A DNA stretch of 64,000 nucleotides from an uncultured Lachnospiraceae bacterium (GCA_902802515.1 CADCMM010000002.1:1-64000); one strand, 5' to 3'; shown: positions 1 through 10,122, counted from the first letter of the stretch. The notes: generated by a model from the sequence alone, not told the origin. Translations and numbers: made by a program.

Positions 1-109
1 TTTTTCTATTCACTTTTCAGATGAAAGCAAAAAACTTTGTAACTACAGTAGCCATGTGGCTTTCAGCCACCTTCACCGCTGTGCGGTGAATAATTCAGGA
101 TAAATAATC

Positions 110-138
110 TTGTAAACACAGAACAACTACAGTATAAT
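110..138 (+). promoter_or_regulatory. Putative sigma-A promoter of the first surface-protein gene
   Basis: TTGTAA at 110-115 and TATAAT at 133-138 are separated by 17 bases, about 95 bases before the start codon. Small hairpins lie upstream near 54-66 and 75-89. No gene is seen in bases 1-230. Confidence 0.55.
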
Positions 139-230
139 GGCGAAGATATAAAGCTTCCTGACAGATGCAAAGGATGTCAGTGCAGCTATGATAGTAGCAT
201 AAAATGCAGAGATAGCCAGAGGAGGATATT

Positions 231-3200
231 ATGAAGAAAACATGGAAGGAACGCACAGTGTCGTTTTTGCTGGCGGTGCTCATGGTGCTTGGAAATTTTC
301 CAGGGGCCGTGGGCGCGGAAGAACCCAGCTTGGAAACGGAATTTACTGTTGCGGAGAATTTGCAGAGTAACCTGGAGGAAACTTATGATTACCAGGAGGA
401 CTTGGAGAACGGCGCCCCAGAACCATTTGGGGTACAATCGGAGACCACTGTCCAGTCGGATGTGACGGGCGAAAAGGAAGAAACGTCGACGGAACTGGCG
501 GGGGTTGATCCGCAGCAAGAGGAAGAGCTCGGGAATCAGGCGGAAACAGAGCAGGATACAGAGAAATCGGAGGACACGGAAGAAAACGGTACGGCACAGA
601 CAGATTCTGAAATTGAAGAAACGGAAGGATTCTCTATGCCGGCATTTTCGGCTGGCAGTACGGCAGAAAACGGAGTTCAGGTTTCCGCTTTTGCCCAAGA
701 GGGTGCTTTCCCGGAGGGTACCACAATGGTGGTATCTGCTGCGTCCAGGGAGACAGTTATGGAAGCTGCACAGGCCATAACGGTGCGAAAAGTGGTAGAT
801 GCTGCAGCGGTTGATATTTCTTTTTATAACCGGGAGGGAGAGGAGATTGAGCCGGCAGACAGATCCCTGGTACATGTTAACCTGAATACCACGGGTACTT
901 CCGTGGAGGGCTCCAGTTTTATGGTGGTGCATGTCAATGACTGGATGTCTGCAGAGCAAGTGACGGATGTGAATGGCATCTCAGGTGACGGAGCCGAGTT
1001 TAATGCGGCTGAGTTCAGTATTTACGCAATCATTGGCACAGATCCCTCCGATGACGAAACAGCATTGGAACGCATTACCTATAAGATTTATGATGAAGAA
1101 GAGGGAAAGCTTCTGAGTACGCAGATCGTGAAAACAGGAGATACCTTGGTGGAGCCGCAGCTTCCGGATCCGGAAGAGGGACAGACTTTCCTGGGCTGGT
1201 TTACAAAATCTGAGGAGGGATATGAGAATTTTACAGGATTTGGAGGAAGTGTTGTTGTTGAGGATACAAACAAAGATACGGTAGTTCATGTGTTTGCCAG
1301 ATATGGTCTTCTGTACACGGTTGCCTTTCATGATACTATTTGGGACGATGTGATCGTGGATACCATTTCGGGGGAATATATCCAGGGCAATACAAAAGTG
1401 TCTCTTGATGAAATTGTTAAGAGAACGGTGAAAGTAGACGCGGGCGCGGATAAAATGTGTACCGGATGGGCTTTGTCAAAACAGGATGCAGCAGATCGGA
1501 AAAAACTTGCGGAAGATTTGATGATTTCTTCAGCAGGCACAACGGATCTGTATCCGGTGATTGAGGATGGACATAGCCTTTTGTTTGATGCAAATGACAC
1601 CAGTGTGAACAGAGCATCCTATACTTCTCCCCAATATCTCTATCCGGGAGAGGAAACAGTGAAACCGGAAGATCCTAAAAGGATCGGATATGCATTCCTG
1701 GGATGGAATACTGCAGTGGACGGCTCCGGAGATGATTTTGAATTTGGTAAAGAATTAACGAAAAACACAACAGTCTATGCTCAGTGGGAGGCACAGGAAG
1801 TAACATACAATGTAGTTTACTGGACAGAGATCCTGAGTAAAGGAACCACCGGCACCCACGACGCGCTGGACGAGGACGGGAGCTTTGATGAGAGCAAAGC
1901 GCTGTGGTCAAGGTATGGAGCAGGTACTGCCACTGCGCTGACGGGATCGAAAGTTAAAGTGGCGGAAACGGATATGCCTGGCGGGATATCTGTCCCAGAG
2001 TATTATGAGTTCTATAAGTCAGCAGAGAAGGAAGTGGCCGGAGACGGGGCTACAGAAGTTAATGTATATTTCAGGCTGAGAAGCTACGAGTTTCGGTGGA
2101 TGTGGGATAACTATACATCCTCTGACGGGACGGTGGAGTTTTATATTAAGACAGAACAAGGGAATGTATATGCCGATGATGAAGGACACGGCACCTATTC
2201 GTTTAAGGCTGTATTAGGGGAAAGCGTGTCTGACAGGACGCCGGTGCTGAAACCTCTTGGTGATAATCTTGACCCTGAGGTAATCTGCTATGGTTGGAGC
2301 TGCCCTAATCGGTTGTACTATGGGTTCTATACTAACGTTGCCAGAGCAAGCATTCCCTATTACTGGATCGAGGAGATGGAAAAGGGAGGCAGCTTTTCTG
2401 CAATCTATTCCAGAGAAATGGTAAATATGCGTTTTTCTTATTGGGTAGAAAGCGTTGAGGACGATAATGTCTACAATTTATATAGCACAGCTGATAAAAT
2501 TTACGCAAAGAATACAACATATAGTCCTTCTAACACGACGAAATATACTGTTTTGGGATCGATTTCTAAACCGGAGAAACCAAGTGCGTTAATGCCTGAC
2601 GGGCAGGATTATCCGGTAGTCAATCAGCAGAATGTGGTGATTGACGGCACAACGTATGCCCAGATTTATAATTGGTACTATCAGCGCAGAAGATTTGATC
2701 TTGTATTTAAAGATGTTGAGGAAAGTCCGGAATATGTTGCAAATTATGAGGGACTTACGAAACGGGATATAAAGGTAGAAGCCCCCATTTCTGCTTACTA
2801 TCATGTGCCGGAGAAGGAAGGATATGATTTCCTGGGGTGGTATGATACAGATGGAACTCAGGTTACAGATGGAAACGGCAAGTTGATCGGAACTTTTGAA
2901 AATGAAATCATGCCGAACTTAAATACCACCAGAGAGGCGCACTGGAAAAAGAGCGGAACGGTAACAGTTACTTTTGACCCAAATGGCGGTATGTTCCAAG
3001 ACGGAACCGTAGAAGTGAAGGAATATGAAGAACCAAAGGATGAACTGTTCCCAGCTGACGATATACCAGAATTAAACGATCGGGTGGGGTATGTCTTCAA
3101 CCGATGGGTTTACGCAGACGGTGCAGAGGAAGGGAAACCCTTTGATTTTGAGAATACGAAGCTGATAGATAATGTGCATCTAAAGGCAAGATGGGTCAGT

Positions 3201-5048
3201 ATGGCCAGTGTTCAAGTGGAATATGATGCGCAGGATCATGGAGAATTCGGGGATGGCAGTAAAATTTATGCTGATCCTGAGAAGCATCTGGATGGAACAG
3301 GAATCATTCTAAGAGGAGCACCGGAAAAAGTGGAAGATGGCTGCTGCTTTATCGGCTGGCAGATGACCGGAAATTCATCAATATACAAGGCGGGCAGCAC
3401 CGTAGCCATTGAAGCAGACAGCGATGACAAATGTATTTTTACAGCAATTTATGACGAAGTGCCCACAGATGCCGAATTAACATACCATTCCAATTACCCG
3501 GAGGAGACAGGACAGGAGAATCTTGCCTCAACCATTGTCAGAGCAAATAACAAGGGTATAAATGTGGCATCTCCCAGGGACTTTGGTTTCGCCCTTAAAG
3601 GCTACACCTTCCAGGGATGGAGTGAGACTGCGGATGGAGAAGTGAGTTATCAGCCCGGAAAAGAAGCTGGTATTGATAACTTCTCAGAGAATCACCTTTA
3701 CGCGGTTTGGGCGATTAACAACTATAAGCTCACTGTCGATCCCAATGGCGGAACCTGGGAAGGGTACGAAAAACCCACGGAATATATTATGGAGTATCAG
3801 GAGACAAAGGAAATTCCGGATCCTATCTGGGAGGGATATATTTTTGCAGGGTGGACGCTTACTCCGATAGACAGTGAATCTACTTTGAATGAAAAAGTCT
3901 TTACCATGGGATTAAAGGATACTGTGTTGACTGCCCAGTGGAAGAAAGTAGTTCTAAGGAAAGAAACCATCAGCACTCCGGCTAACGGGACATCCTACGT
4001 ATTTGGAGAGGATATCCGTTATAAGATTACGATTGTCAGTGAGGGAACAGTGGCTGTCAATAATGTTGTGATCAGTGATACCCTGACCGGCGATTCTTTC
4101 TTGATTGAGAAACTTGAAGCTGGAGAAACAAAGACTTTTGAGACAAATTATACCGTAACGGAGGCAGATATTCTGGCGGGAAAAGTTGTGAATGTTGCCA
4201 CAGCCAAGGCAGAGGATGTTTCTGTAGATCCGGCAAGTACGGAGGATCCCACAGAAAATCCACGTAGTCACCTTACAGTTCACAAGACTATTGTCAGCAC
4301 CCCGGCTAAAGGAAAAACCTATGGGTTGGGGGAGACGATCCGGTACCAAATTACGGTAACCAATGACGGGAATATAACAGTAACGGATATTGTTGTGACG
4401 GATGAACTGACCGGGAACAACTGGAATGTCGGCACGCTAAGACCGGGAGAGACCAGCAGCGCGCTGGAGGACAGTTATACCGTGACTGAGAGCGACATTG
4501 CGGCTGGAGAGGTGAGAAACATTGCTACGGCCACAGGTAAAACCACAGATCCGGAGAATCCCGATGGACTGGGAGTGATATCAGGTGCGGTAAAAGCTCC
4601 TATGGCCAGGACAATGGCAAGTTTGTATGTCAGAAAAACTTCTGATGCTGTGGGGGCAGTCCAGGAAGGACAGAAAATTACTTACACGATTGTTGTCCTC
4701 AATAATGGTAATCAGACCATTTCAAACATTCGTGTGGAAGACCCGCTGACCGGAGATTCATGGACGATTAAGAAACTGCTTCCGGGTGAGAGTAAGGAAT
4801 ATGAGACCACCCATATTGTTGTGGCTCAGGAGACCAAGGCTGGAAGTGTGACTAATACTGCTAAAGCCACCGGTAAGACTTCGGAAGGCAAGAAAATTTT
4901 GGCTTCAGACAGTGTTACCGACCAGGTAACGGCCTCCGCTGATGTTCCGGCAACAGGGGATTCCGCTCCGCTTAAAGACTATGTACTGCTGGCGGCACTG
5001 GCACTGATTGTGGCAGTATTGGTGCTGCGGAAAAGATACACATGTTAA
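231..5048 (+). CDS. Giant cell-wall-anchored surface protein with InlB-type repeats and DUF11 domains
   Basis: This 1605-residue protein is exported and probably attached to peptidoglycan by sortase. An N-terminal signal peptide (about 1-29) is followed by an acidic Glu/Thr-rich stretch (about 30-135). Residues about 300-1240 hold several InlB/Listeria-Bacteroides-type repeats, each ending in motifs such as GYAFLGWNT and VYAQW. Three DUF11-like beta-sandwich domains start near residues 1241, 1349 and 1464 (SDTLTGDSF, TDELTGNNW, EDPLTGDSW). The C-terminus has the sorting signal VPATGD near 1572, a hydrophobic helix and a short basic tail. A strong RBS (GAGGAGG) precedes the ATG. Role is inferred as adhesion or host interaction; no enzymatic motif is seen. 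Confidence 0.85.
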   Translation: MKKTWKERTVSFLLAVLMVLGNFPGAVGAEEPSLETEFTVAENLQSNLEETYDYQEDLENGAPEPFGVQSETTVQSDVTGEKEETSTELAGVDPQQEEELGNQAETEQDTEKSEDTEENGTAQTDSEIEETEGFSMPAFSAGSTAENGVQVSAFAQEGAFPEGTTMVVSAASRETVMEAAQAITVRKVVDAAAVDISFYNREGEEIEPADRSLVHVNLNTTGTSVEGSSFMVVHVNDWMSAEQVTDVNGISGDGAEFNAAEFSIYAIIGTDPSDDETALERITYKIYDEEEGKLLSTQIVKTGDTLVEPQLPDPEEGQTFLGWFTKSEEGYENFTGFGGSVVVEDTNKDTVVHVFARYGLLYTVAFHDTIWDDVIVDTISGEYIQGNTKVSLDEIVKRTVKVDAGADKMCTGWALSKQDAADRKKLAEDLMISSAGTTDLYPVIEDGHSLLFDANDTSVNRASYTSPQYLYPGEETVKPEDPKRIGYAFLGWNTAVDGSGDDFEFGKELTKNTTVYAQWEAQEVTYNVVYWTEILSKGTTGTHDALDEDGSFDESKALWSRYGAGTATALTGSKVKVAETDMPGGISVPEYYEFYKSAEKEVAGDGATEVNVYFRLRSYEFRWMWDNYTSSDGTVEFYIKTEQGNVYADDEGHGTYSFKAVLGESVSDRTPVLKPLGDNLDPEVICYGWSCPNRLYYGFYTNVARASIPYYWIEEMEKGGSFSAIYSREMVNMRFSYWVESVEDDNVYNLYSTADKIYAKNTTYSPSNTTKYTVLGSISKPEKPSALMPDGQDYPVVNQQNVVIDGTTYAQIYNWYYQRRRFDLVFKDVEESPEYVANYEGLTKRDIKVEAPISAYYHVPEKEGYDFLGWYDTDGTQVTDGNGKLIGTFENEIMPNLNTTREAHWKKSGTVTVTFDPNGGMFQDGTVEVKEYEEPKDELFPADDIPELNDRVGYVFNRWVYADGAEEGKPFDFENTKLIDNVHLKARWVSMASVQVEYDAQDHGEFGDGSKIYADPEKHLDGTGIILRGAPEKVEDGCCFIGWQMTGNSSIYKAGSTVAIEADSDDKCIFTAIYDEVPTDAELTYHSNYPEETGQENLASTIVRANNKGINVASPRDFGFALKGYTFQGWSETADGEVSYQPGKEAGIDNFSENHLYAVWAINNYKLTVDPNGGTWEGYEKPTEYIMEYQETKEIPDPIWEGYIFAGWTLTPIDSESTLNEKVFTMGLKDTVLTAQWKKVVLRKETISTPANGTSYVFGEDIRYKITIVSEGTVAVNNVVISDTLTGDSFLIEKLEAGETKTFETNYTVTEADILAGKVVNVATAKAEDVSVDPASTEDPTENPRSHLTVHKTIVSTPAKGKTYGLGETIRYQITVTNDGNITVTDIVVTDELTGNNWNVGTLRPGETSSALEDSYTVTESDIAAGEVRNIATATGKTTDPENPDGLGVISGAVKAPMARTMASLYVRKTSDAVGAVQEGQKITYTIVVLNNGNQTISNIRVEDPLTGDSWTIKKLLPGESKEYETTHIVVAQETKAGSVTNTAKATGKTSEGKKILASDSVTDQVTASADVPATGDSAPLKDYVLLAALALIVAVLVLRKRYTC

Positions 5049-5094
5049 GACCTTGGTAAAAATGCATAAAAAATAAGAAAAATATGCGGATAAG

Positions 5095-5146
5095 TTGACA
5101 AATAAGCATATTGAGCCTATAATTGTTTTGTCAGTTAGTGACAAAA
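5095..5146 (+). promoter_or_regulatory. Consensus promoter plus palindromic operator of the amino-sugar transporter operon
   Basis: TTGACA (5095-5100) and TATAAT (5118-5123) are both perfect consensus hexamers with a 17-base spacer. Directly after the -10 box lies an inverted repeat, TTTTGTCA (5126-5133) and TGACAAAA (5139-5146), with a 5-base centre. A repressor bound there would cover the transcription start. No regulator gene is adjacent, so the cognate protein is unknown. Confidence 0.8.
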
Positions 5147-5171
5147 ATAATGTGAAAAGGAGAGGAAATAC

Positions 5172-6446
5172 ATGAAAAAAATCATAACAAGTTTACTTTC
5201 TCTTTCCATGGCTCTTTCCATGGTAACGGGCGCTGCAGTAACTGCGAACGCAGAGGAGGCAGGGGATATCACCCTTGACGTTATTATCTGCCAGTATGGA
5301 CCCAACACCAACGACTGGTTCCTGGGCACCGGCATGGACGGCTCCAACTTCGTGGAGAAGTTTGAAGCAGAGAACCCCGGCATCAAACTGAATCTGGATG
5401 TGGTATCATGGAATGATGTGTATACTGAGGTAGACACCAGAATAGCCAATAACAACGCTCCGGATATTCTGAACATTGACGTGTTTGCGAACTATGCCAA
5501 TGAAGGTCTGCTGCTTCCGGTATCAGATTACTGCCCGGAAGACCTTTTTGAAGATTTCTTCCCCTCCTTCATTGAACAGTCTGTGATCGATGACACTGTA
5601 TGGGCGGTTCCGGATCTGGCTTCCGCGCGTGCGCTGTTCTGCAACGTAGATATTTTTGAAGAGGTTGGCATTGATTATCCCACCACATGGGCAGAACTTG
5701 AGGATGCCTGCCAGGCGATCATCGATTACTATGACGGCGAAGTTTATCCCTGGGGCATTGATATGACCACGGATGAAGGCCAGGCGGCATTTGCTTACTA
5801 TGTATGGGGCAACGGCGGCGGCTTCGTTGACGAGAACGGTGAGTGGGCTGTGAATTCTGACGAGAACGTAGAAGCGATCAACTTTGCTCTGAGTCTGATC
5901 GACAATGGATATACGAATCCGAATCCGGCAACTCAGACCCGTTATGACCTGCAGGATATGTTTGCGGCAGGCAAACTGGCTATGGTTATCGCTCCGAACC
6001 AGCTTCCTACTTATGTGGCTGATAAGGGCGGCGATATCAATATGGTTACGGTTAATATTCCGGCAAATGACGGAAAAGCATCTTCCTCTGTTGGCGTTAT
6101 GGATCGTGTGATGGCATTTAAAGATGATACTGCCGGGGATCAGGATGCCCGCAACGAGGCAATCGGAAAATTCCTGAAATTCTTCTATGATCCGGAAAAC
6201 TATGTTGGCTGGGTAAGCATGGAAGGCTTCCTGCCGGCAGTAAACTCCGCTGTTGAGGCACTGGTTGCGGCGGATCCGTCCTTTGAGGCATGGCTGGATG
6301 TTCTGGCTGGCTGCCAGTTCTATCCCACGGCAAAGGCTGAATGGGATCAGGTAAAACAGGGCGTTATCGCTGCGGAACAGAATGCATTGACCGGTGCTGA
6401 CATTCAGGATGAACTGGATGCGCTTCAGGCAGATCTTGTCGGCTGA
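5172..6446 (+). CDS. Sugar ABC transporter substrate-binding protein (family 1)
   Basis: This 424-residue extracellular solute-binding protein captures a sugar for the two permeases downstream. The family is recognised from the layout: NTNDWFLGTGMD near the N-terminus, VYTEVDTRIANNNAPDIL, then the DMFAAGKLAMV segment and the C-terminal EWDQVKQGV region. The signal peptide ends in ANA followed by Glu, which looks like a signal peptidase I site; no lipobox cysteine is present, although Gram-positive binding proteins are normally lipoproteins. The RBS is AAGGAG. Its linkage to an N-acetylhexosamine kinase suggests an amino-sugar or HexNAc-containing disaccharide ligand; this is inference. Confidence 0.88.
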   Translation: MKKIITSLLSLSMALSMVTGAAVTANAEEAGDITLDVIICQYGPNTNDWFLGTGMDGSNFVEKFEAENPGIKLNLDVVSWNDVYTEVDTRIANNNAPDILNIDVFANYANEGLLLPVSDYCPEDLFEDFFPSFIEQSVIDDTVWAVPDLASARALFCNVDIFEEVGIDYPTTWAELEDACQAIIDYYDGEVYPWGIDMTTDEGQAAFAYYVWGNGGGFVDENGEWAVNSDENVEAINFALSLIDNGYTNPNPATQTRYDLQDMFAAGKLAMVIAPNQLPTYVADKGGDINMVTVNIPANDGKASSSVGVMDRVMAFKDDTAGDQDARNEAIGKFLKFFYDPENYVGWVSMEGFLPAVNSAVEALVAADPSFEAWLDVLAGCQFYPTAKAEWDQVKQGVIAAEQNALTGADIQDELDALQADLVG

Positions 6447-6493
6447 TTGACAGATTGATGCTGATCATGGCTGTCAAATGATGAATTTTATTA

Positions 6494-6538
6494 GGGCTGT
6501 CGCGCTAAGCAGATCTGCTTAATGTGACAGCCCCTTTT
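6494..6538 (+). terminator. Intra-operon terminator or attenuator after the binding-protein gene
   Basis: The stem GGGCTGTC / GACAGCCC (6494-6501 with 6526-6533) has an inner TAAGCAGA-TCTGCTTA hairpin and a four-T run. It sits between the binding-protein and permease genes, which would lower permease expression relative to the binding protein. Confidence 0.75.
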
Positions 6539-6555
6539 ATAAGGAGGTAGGTGCA

Positions 6556-7443
6556 GTGAACACAGTGAAAGGCAAACGAAAATGGGAGCCGTATATATGG
6601 CTTCTGCCCAGTGTACTGCTGATCTCGGTTTTTGTTGTGTTTCCCATTATTATCGTTTTCAGGCTGTCATTCAGCGAGATTTCAAAGGCTGGTGTGGTGG
6701 GAGGCTTCAATGGTTTTCAGAACTATATTGACGCAGTAAATCTGCCGGCTTTTAAGACGGTGATGCAAAATACGCTGTGGTGGGTGTTGTCAGTTGTCGG
6801 ACTTTCCACGTTGCTGGGCTTTATTATCGCACTGGTATTCAATCAGAAATTTGCCGGCCGCAAAATCGCCCGCTCAATCATGATCTTTCCCTGGGCTACT
6901 TCCCTGGTAATCCAGGCTTCCGTGTGGAATTACATTATAAAGTACGAGTATGGAAATCTTAATAATGTGCTTCTGAATCTGGGCATCATCAAGGAGGCTA
7001 TTAACTGGCGTTCTTCTTACCAGATTGAATTTGTATGGGAATGTGCCTGCGGCATTTTTGTCACGGTTCCTTTTGTGACATTCTGCGTACTTTCCGGATT
7101 GCAGTCTATAGACGAGGCTTTATATGAATCGGCAACCGTAGACGGAGCTGGTTTCTGGAAGAAACTTTTTTCTATAACCCTTCCGCTGGTGAAGCCGTCC
7201 CTCTCCGTCAGTACGGTGCTGAATATTATTTATGTATTTAATTCCTTCCCGATCGTATACACAATGACAAAGGGAGCACCGGCCAACAAGACGGATACCA
7301 TGATCACTTACCTGTATATGCTCAGTTTCTATGACAGGAAGAAGGGTCCCGCCATTGCGTTGTCGGTCATCGGATTTGTAATTTTATGCGTCTGTGCAGG
7401 GGTATATATGCTTGCTGTAATGAGAAAGGAGGAGGAACGGTGA
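6556..7443 (+). CDS. Sugar ABC transporter permease (MalF-type)
   Basis: The 295-residue protein is a six-helix inner subunit of a carbohydrate ABC importer. The EAA loop that contacts the ATPase is seen as EALYESATVDGAGFWKKLF (near residue 190), followed by the typical ITLPLVKP. The start is GTG, placed by AAGGAGG at 6541-6547. It overlaps the next permease by four bases (GTGA), implying translational coupling. No ATPase gene is in the operon; such importers often share an MsmK-type ATPase encoded elsewhere. Confidence 0.9.
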   Translation: MNTVKGKRKWEPYIWLLPSVLLISVFVVFPIIIVFRLSFSEISKAGVVGGFNGFQNYIDAVNLPAFKTVMQNTLWWVLSVVGLSTLLGFIIALVFNQKFAGRKIARSIMIFPWATSLVIQASVWNYIIKYEYGNLNNVLLNLGIIKEAINWRSSYQIEFVWECACGIFVTVPFVTFCVLSGLQSIDEALYESATVDGAGFWKKLFSITLPLVKPSLSVSTVLNIIYVFNSFPIVYTMTKGAPANKTDTMITYLYMLSFYDRKKGPAIALSVIGFVILCVCAGVYMLAVMRKEEER

Positions 7444-9032
7444 AGAAGACGGAAACCACAAAACAAAACCGCACTGCTCTGATCATTCTGCTTATTGGCC
7501 TGGCGCTTGCCTGTGTGCTGATGTGCGCTCCCCTATATACGTTCCAGGCGAGTGTTTACACGAAAAAATCATCCAACACGTTTGTGGGAGACGAGAAATA
7601 CGCGCAGACCCTGGAAGAAGTGGAGGAGGTGGCGCAGCAATACCGTGAGCAGGGATTCGAAGCACAGATTAACGAGGCGGTGACAGAGCGCACGAACTCA
7701 AAGGGAGAAAAGACTTCCCTGATCACTTTTACCATCGATCAGTCGTTTCACAAAACGGTGTGGTCTTTTTTGGGATCAGACCTTCCCTCCGGACATGTGC
7801 TGCGGATCATGGCTTGCTGCATGGTATTGGCCGTGCTTTGTACCGTCTTCGGATCCATCGGGACGATGAACACGGAGTACAAATTTCTGCCGGGAAGAAC
7901 AAGGATGCTGCGGAGCGCGGCAGGGTTATTCCTGTTGGCTGATCTGATCCTGACGCCGGTGTTTGTGCTGATGAATAATTACGCTTTTTGGAGAAAGACC
8001 AGCCTCTACTATCAGGATCTGATCACGGATGGAAAAGAAGAGTGGTTTGCGAAGATGGATGATTTCCTGTTTGGAGGGAGAATGGGGGATAACATCGAGG
8101 CGGCATTGAAAAATCTGAATGCAGATCATTCTGCTCTGGTCTGGGTGCTGCTTTTCTGCTTTCTGCTTTCTATTATTGCCGCCGTTCAGCTTCGTAACGG
8201 CACAATAAAAAATACGATGCTGAAGGGGATGCTGTATGCCTTTGTGATCGTGGTATGCGTTATTACTTTATATCCGTATTATGTCATGCTGATCACTGCG
8301 TTCCGTTCCAATGCGGAGACCCTGGATATGTATTTCCTGCATATGCTGCCTACGGAATGGATCTGGAGTAATCTGAAGGATATTGTCAGCAGAGGGGTTC
8401 CGCGCTATCTGCTGAATTCTGTTATGATCGCCGGAGGGGCGACGGTGCTGGCCATGCTTTGCGGAATTCCCGCCGCTTACGCAATGGCACGCATGAACTT
8501 CAAAGGGAAGAAAGTATTTCTGGGATTTGTCATCATGAGCCAGATGTTTTCCCCGGTGGTATTACTGATCGGTATCTCTCAGCTGATGAATATACTGCAT
8601 CTAAACGACACCATTCCCGGACTCATCTTTGTTAATGCCGCCTTTAACCAGGCATTTGCTGTGTGGCTGCTGCGGGGAACCTTTGTATCCATTTCTCCGG
8701 AGATGGAACAGGCAGCTAAGATCGATGGGTGCACTACGGTAGGATCCCTATTGCGTGTCCTGCTGCCCATGGCGGCTCCCGGTATTGTGACGACATTGAT
8801 CTTTGTCTTTATCAATGCCTGGAATGAGTATACGATCTCTACTGTCCTGATCTCTACGGCGTCGAACCGCCCGATCACAGTGGGTATTACACAGTTTTCT
8901 TCTTTTAATATGATTGAGTGGCAGTATCTGTTTGCAGCCTCGCTGCTGGCTACCATTCCGGTGGTGATCCTGTTCATGGCTATCGAGAAACATCTCACAG
9001 CCGGACTGACCTCCGGAGGCGTTAAGGGATAA
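7440..9032 (+). CDS. Sugar ABC transporter permease (MalG-type) with long N-terminal membrane extension
   Basis: This 530-residue protein is nearly twice the usual 270-300 residues of MalG-type permeases. The canonical permease occupies about residues 257-530, with the EAA loop MEQAAKIDGCTTVGSLLRV near 420 and the ITLYPYYVMLITAFRSN opening. The extra N-terminal part has one membrane helix, an extracytoplasmic segment of about 75 charged residues, two further helices, another soluble loop and a fourth helix. The GTG start at 7440 is chosen because AAAGGAGGAGG lies 4-14 bases upstream and it overlaps the previous stop; a longer frame from 7386 lacks an RBS. Function of the extension is unknown. 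Confidence 0.88.
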   Translation: MKKTETTKQNRTALIILLIGLALACVLMCAPLYTFQASVYTKKSSNTFVGDEKYAQTLEEVEEVAQQYREQGFEAQINEAVTERTNSKGEKTSLITFTIDQSFHKTVWSFLGSDLPSGHVLRIMACCMVLAVLCTVFGSIGTMNTEYKFLPGRTRMLRSAAGLFLLADLILTPVFVLMNNYAFWRKTSLYYQDLITDGKEEWFAKMDDFLFGGRMGDNIEAALKNLNADHSALVWVLLFCFLLSIIAAVQLRNGTIKNTMLKGMLYAFVIVVCVITLYPYYVMLITAFRSNAETLDMYFLHMLPTEWIWSNLKDIVSRGVPRYLLNSVMIAGGATVLAMLCGIPAAYAMARMNFKGKKVFLGFVIMSQMFSPVVLLIGISQLMNILHLNDTIPGLIFVNAAFNQAFAVWLLRGTFVSISPEMEQAAKIDGCTTVGSLLRVLLPMAAPGIVTTLIFVFINAWNEYTISTVLISTASNRPITVGITQFSSFNMIEWQYLFAASLLATIPVVILFMAIEKHLTAGLTSGGVKG

Positions 9033-9060
9033 GGCGGTGGGATATAAGGAGGAACCTTGG

Positions 9061-10122
9061 ATGAATAGCAGTTTGGAAGAAGTAGTTGCTCAATTTTGCT
9101 TTGACTGCCCTGTTATCAGCTGCAGACCATACGGGGAGGGGCACATCAATGGAACCTATCTGGCTGTAAGCAGCAGCGGACACAGGTATATACTGCAGAA
9201 GATCAACCGAAGTGTTTTCCCTGATGTCGCCGCATTGATGGAAAATATTTCTGCTGTGACTGCGTTTCTATTGAAGAAAACGCAAGATCCGAGAGGGGTA
9301 TTGAAACTGATTCCAACCACCCGGGGCGCTGCTTATGTTCAAATGCAGGGCGGGGATTGCTGGCGTGCGTTTGACTTTGTGGAGGATGCAATCTGTCTGC
9401 AAAGCCCGGAGACGAAAGAAGACTTTTATCAGAGCGCACTGGCATTTGGCAATTTTCAGAATCAGTTGGCGGATTTTCCGGCGGAAACATTGCATGAAAC
9501 CATCAAAAATTTTCATGACACAGTGGACCGTTACCGCATTTTCCATGAAGCGCTTGCACTGGATCCCTGTAATCGCAGCGGATCTGTGAAAAGAGAAATT
9601 GACTTTATCCTTGCCAGGGAAAACCAGGCGTCTGCTTTGATAGACCTGCAGCGCCAGGGTCTTCTCCCTTTGCGCGTCACGCACAATGATACAAAGCTGA
9701 ATAATGTGATGTTGGATGCAAGAACCAGAAAAGCCTTGTGTGTTATCGATCTGGACACTGTCATGCCCGGACTGAGCCTGTATGATTTCGGAGATTCCAT
9801 CCGGTTCGGAGCCGCTACTGCCAGGGAAGATGAGAAAGATCTGAGCAAAGTAGAAATGAGTCTGGAATTGTACGATATCTATACCCGGGGTTTTCTAGAA
9901 GCTTGTCCCAGCCTTACGGACATGGAGCGGCGTATGTTCCCCATGGGAGCGAAATTGATGACTCTGGAATGCGGGGTCCGTTTTTTGACGGATTATCTGG
10001 AAGGGGATCATTACTATGCGACTCATTATGAAGAGCAGAATCTCTTTCGATGCCGTACACAGCTCAAGCTGGTGGCAGATATGGAAGAAAAATGGGAAAA
10101 AATGATTGTCTGTTCCTCATAA
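9061..10122 (+). CDS. nahK: N-acetylhexosamine 1-kinase
   Basis: This enzyme phosphorylates GlcNAc or GalNAc at C1 using ATP, feeding the salvage of lacto-N-biose/galacto-N-biose sugars in the known bifidobacterial pathway. It is 353 residues, the family length, and resembles NahK throughout: YGEGHINGTYL and YILQKINRSVFPD at the N-terminus, the Brenner catalytic motif HNDTKLNNVMLD, the metal-binding IDLDTVMPG, and DFGDSIRFGAATAREDEKD. The ATG at 9061 is preferred over an upstream GTG because AAGGAGG is correctly spaced from it. It is the last gene of the transporter operon and gives the best clue to the substrate. The partner phosphorylase is not in the window. Confidence 0.88.
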   Translation: MNSSLEEVVAQFCFDCPVISCRPYGEGHINGTYLAVSSSGHRYILQKINRSVFPDVAALMENISAVTAFLLKKTQDPRGVLKLIPTTRGAAYVQMQGGDCWRAFDFVEDAICLQSPETKEDFYQSALAFGNFQNQLADFPAETLHETIKNFHDTVDRYRIFHEALALDPCNRSGSVKREIDFILARENQASALIDLQRQGLLPLRVTHNDTKLNNVMLDARTRKALCVIDLDTVMPGLSLYDFGDSIRFGAATAREDEKDLSKVEMSLELYDIYTRGFLEACPSLTDMERRMFPMGAKLMTLECGVRFLTDYLEGDHYYATHYEEQNLFRCRTQLKLVADMEEKWEKMIVCSS

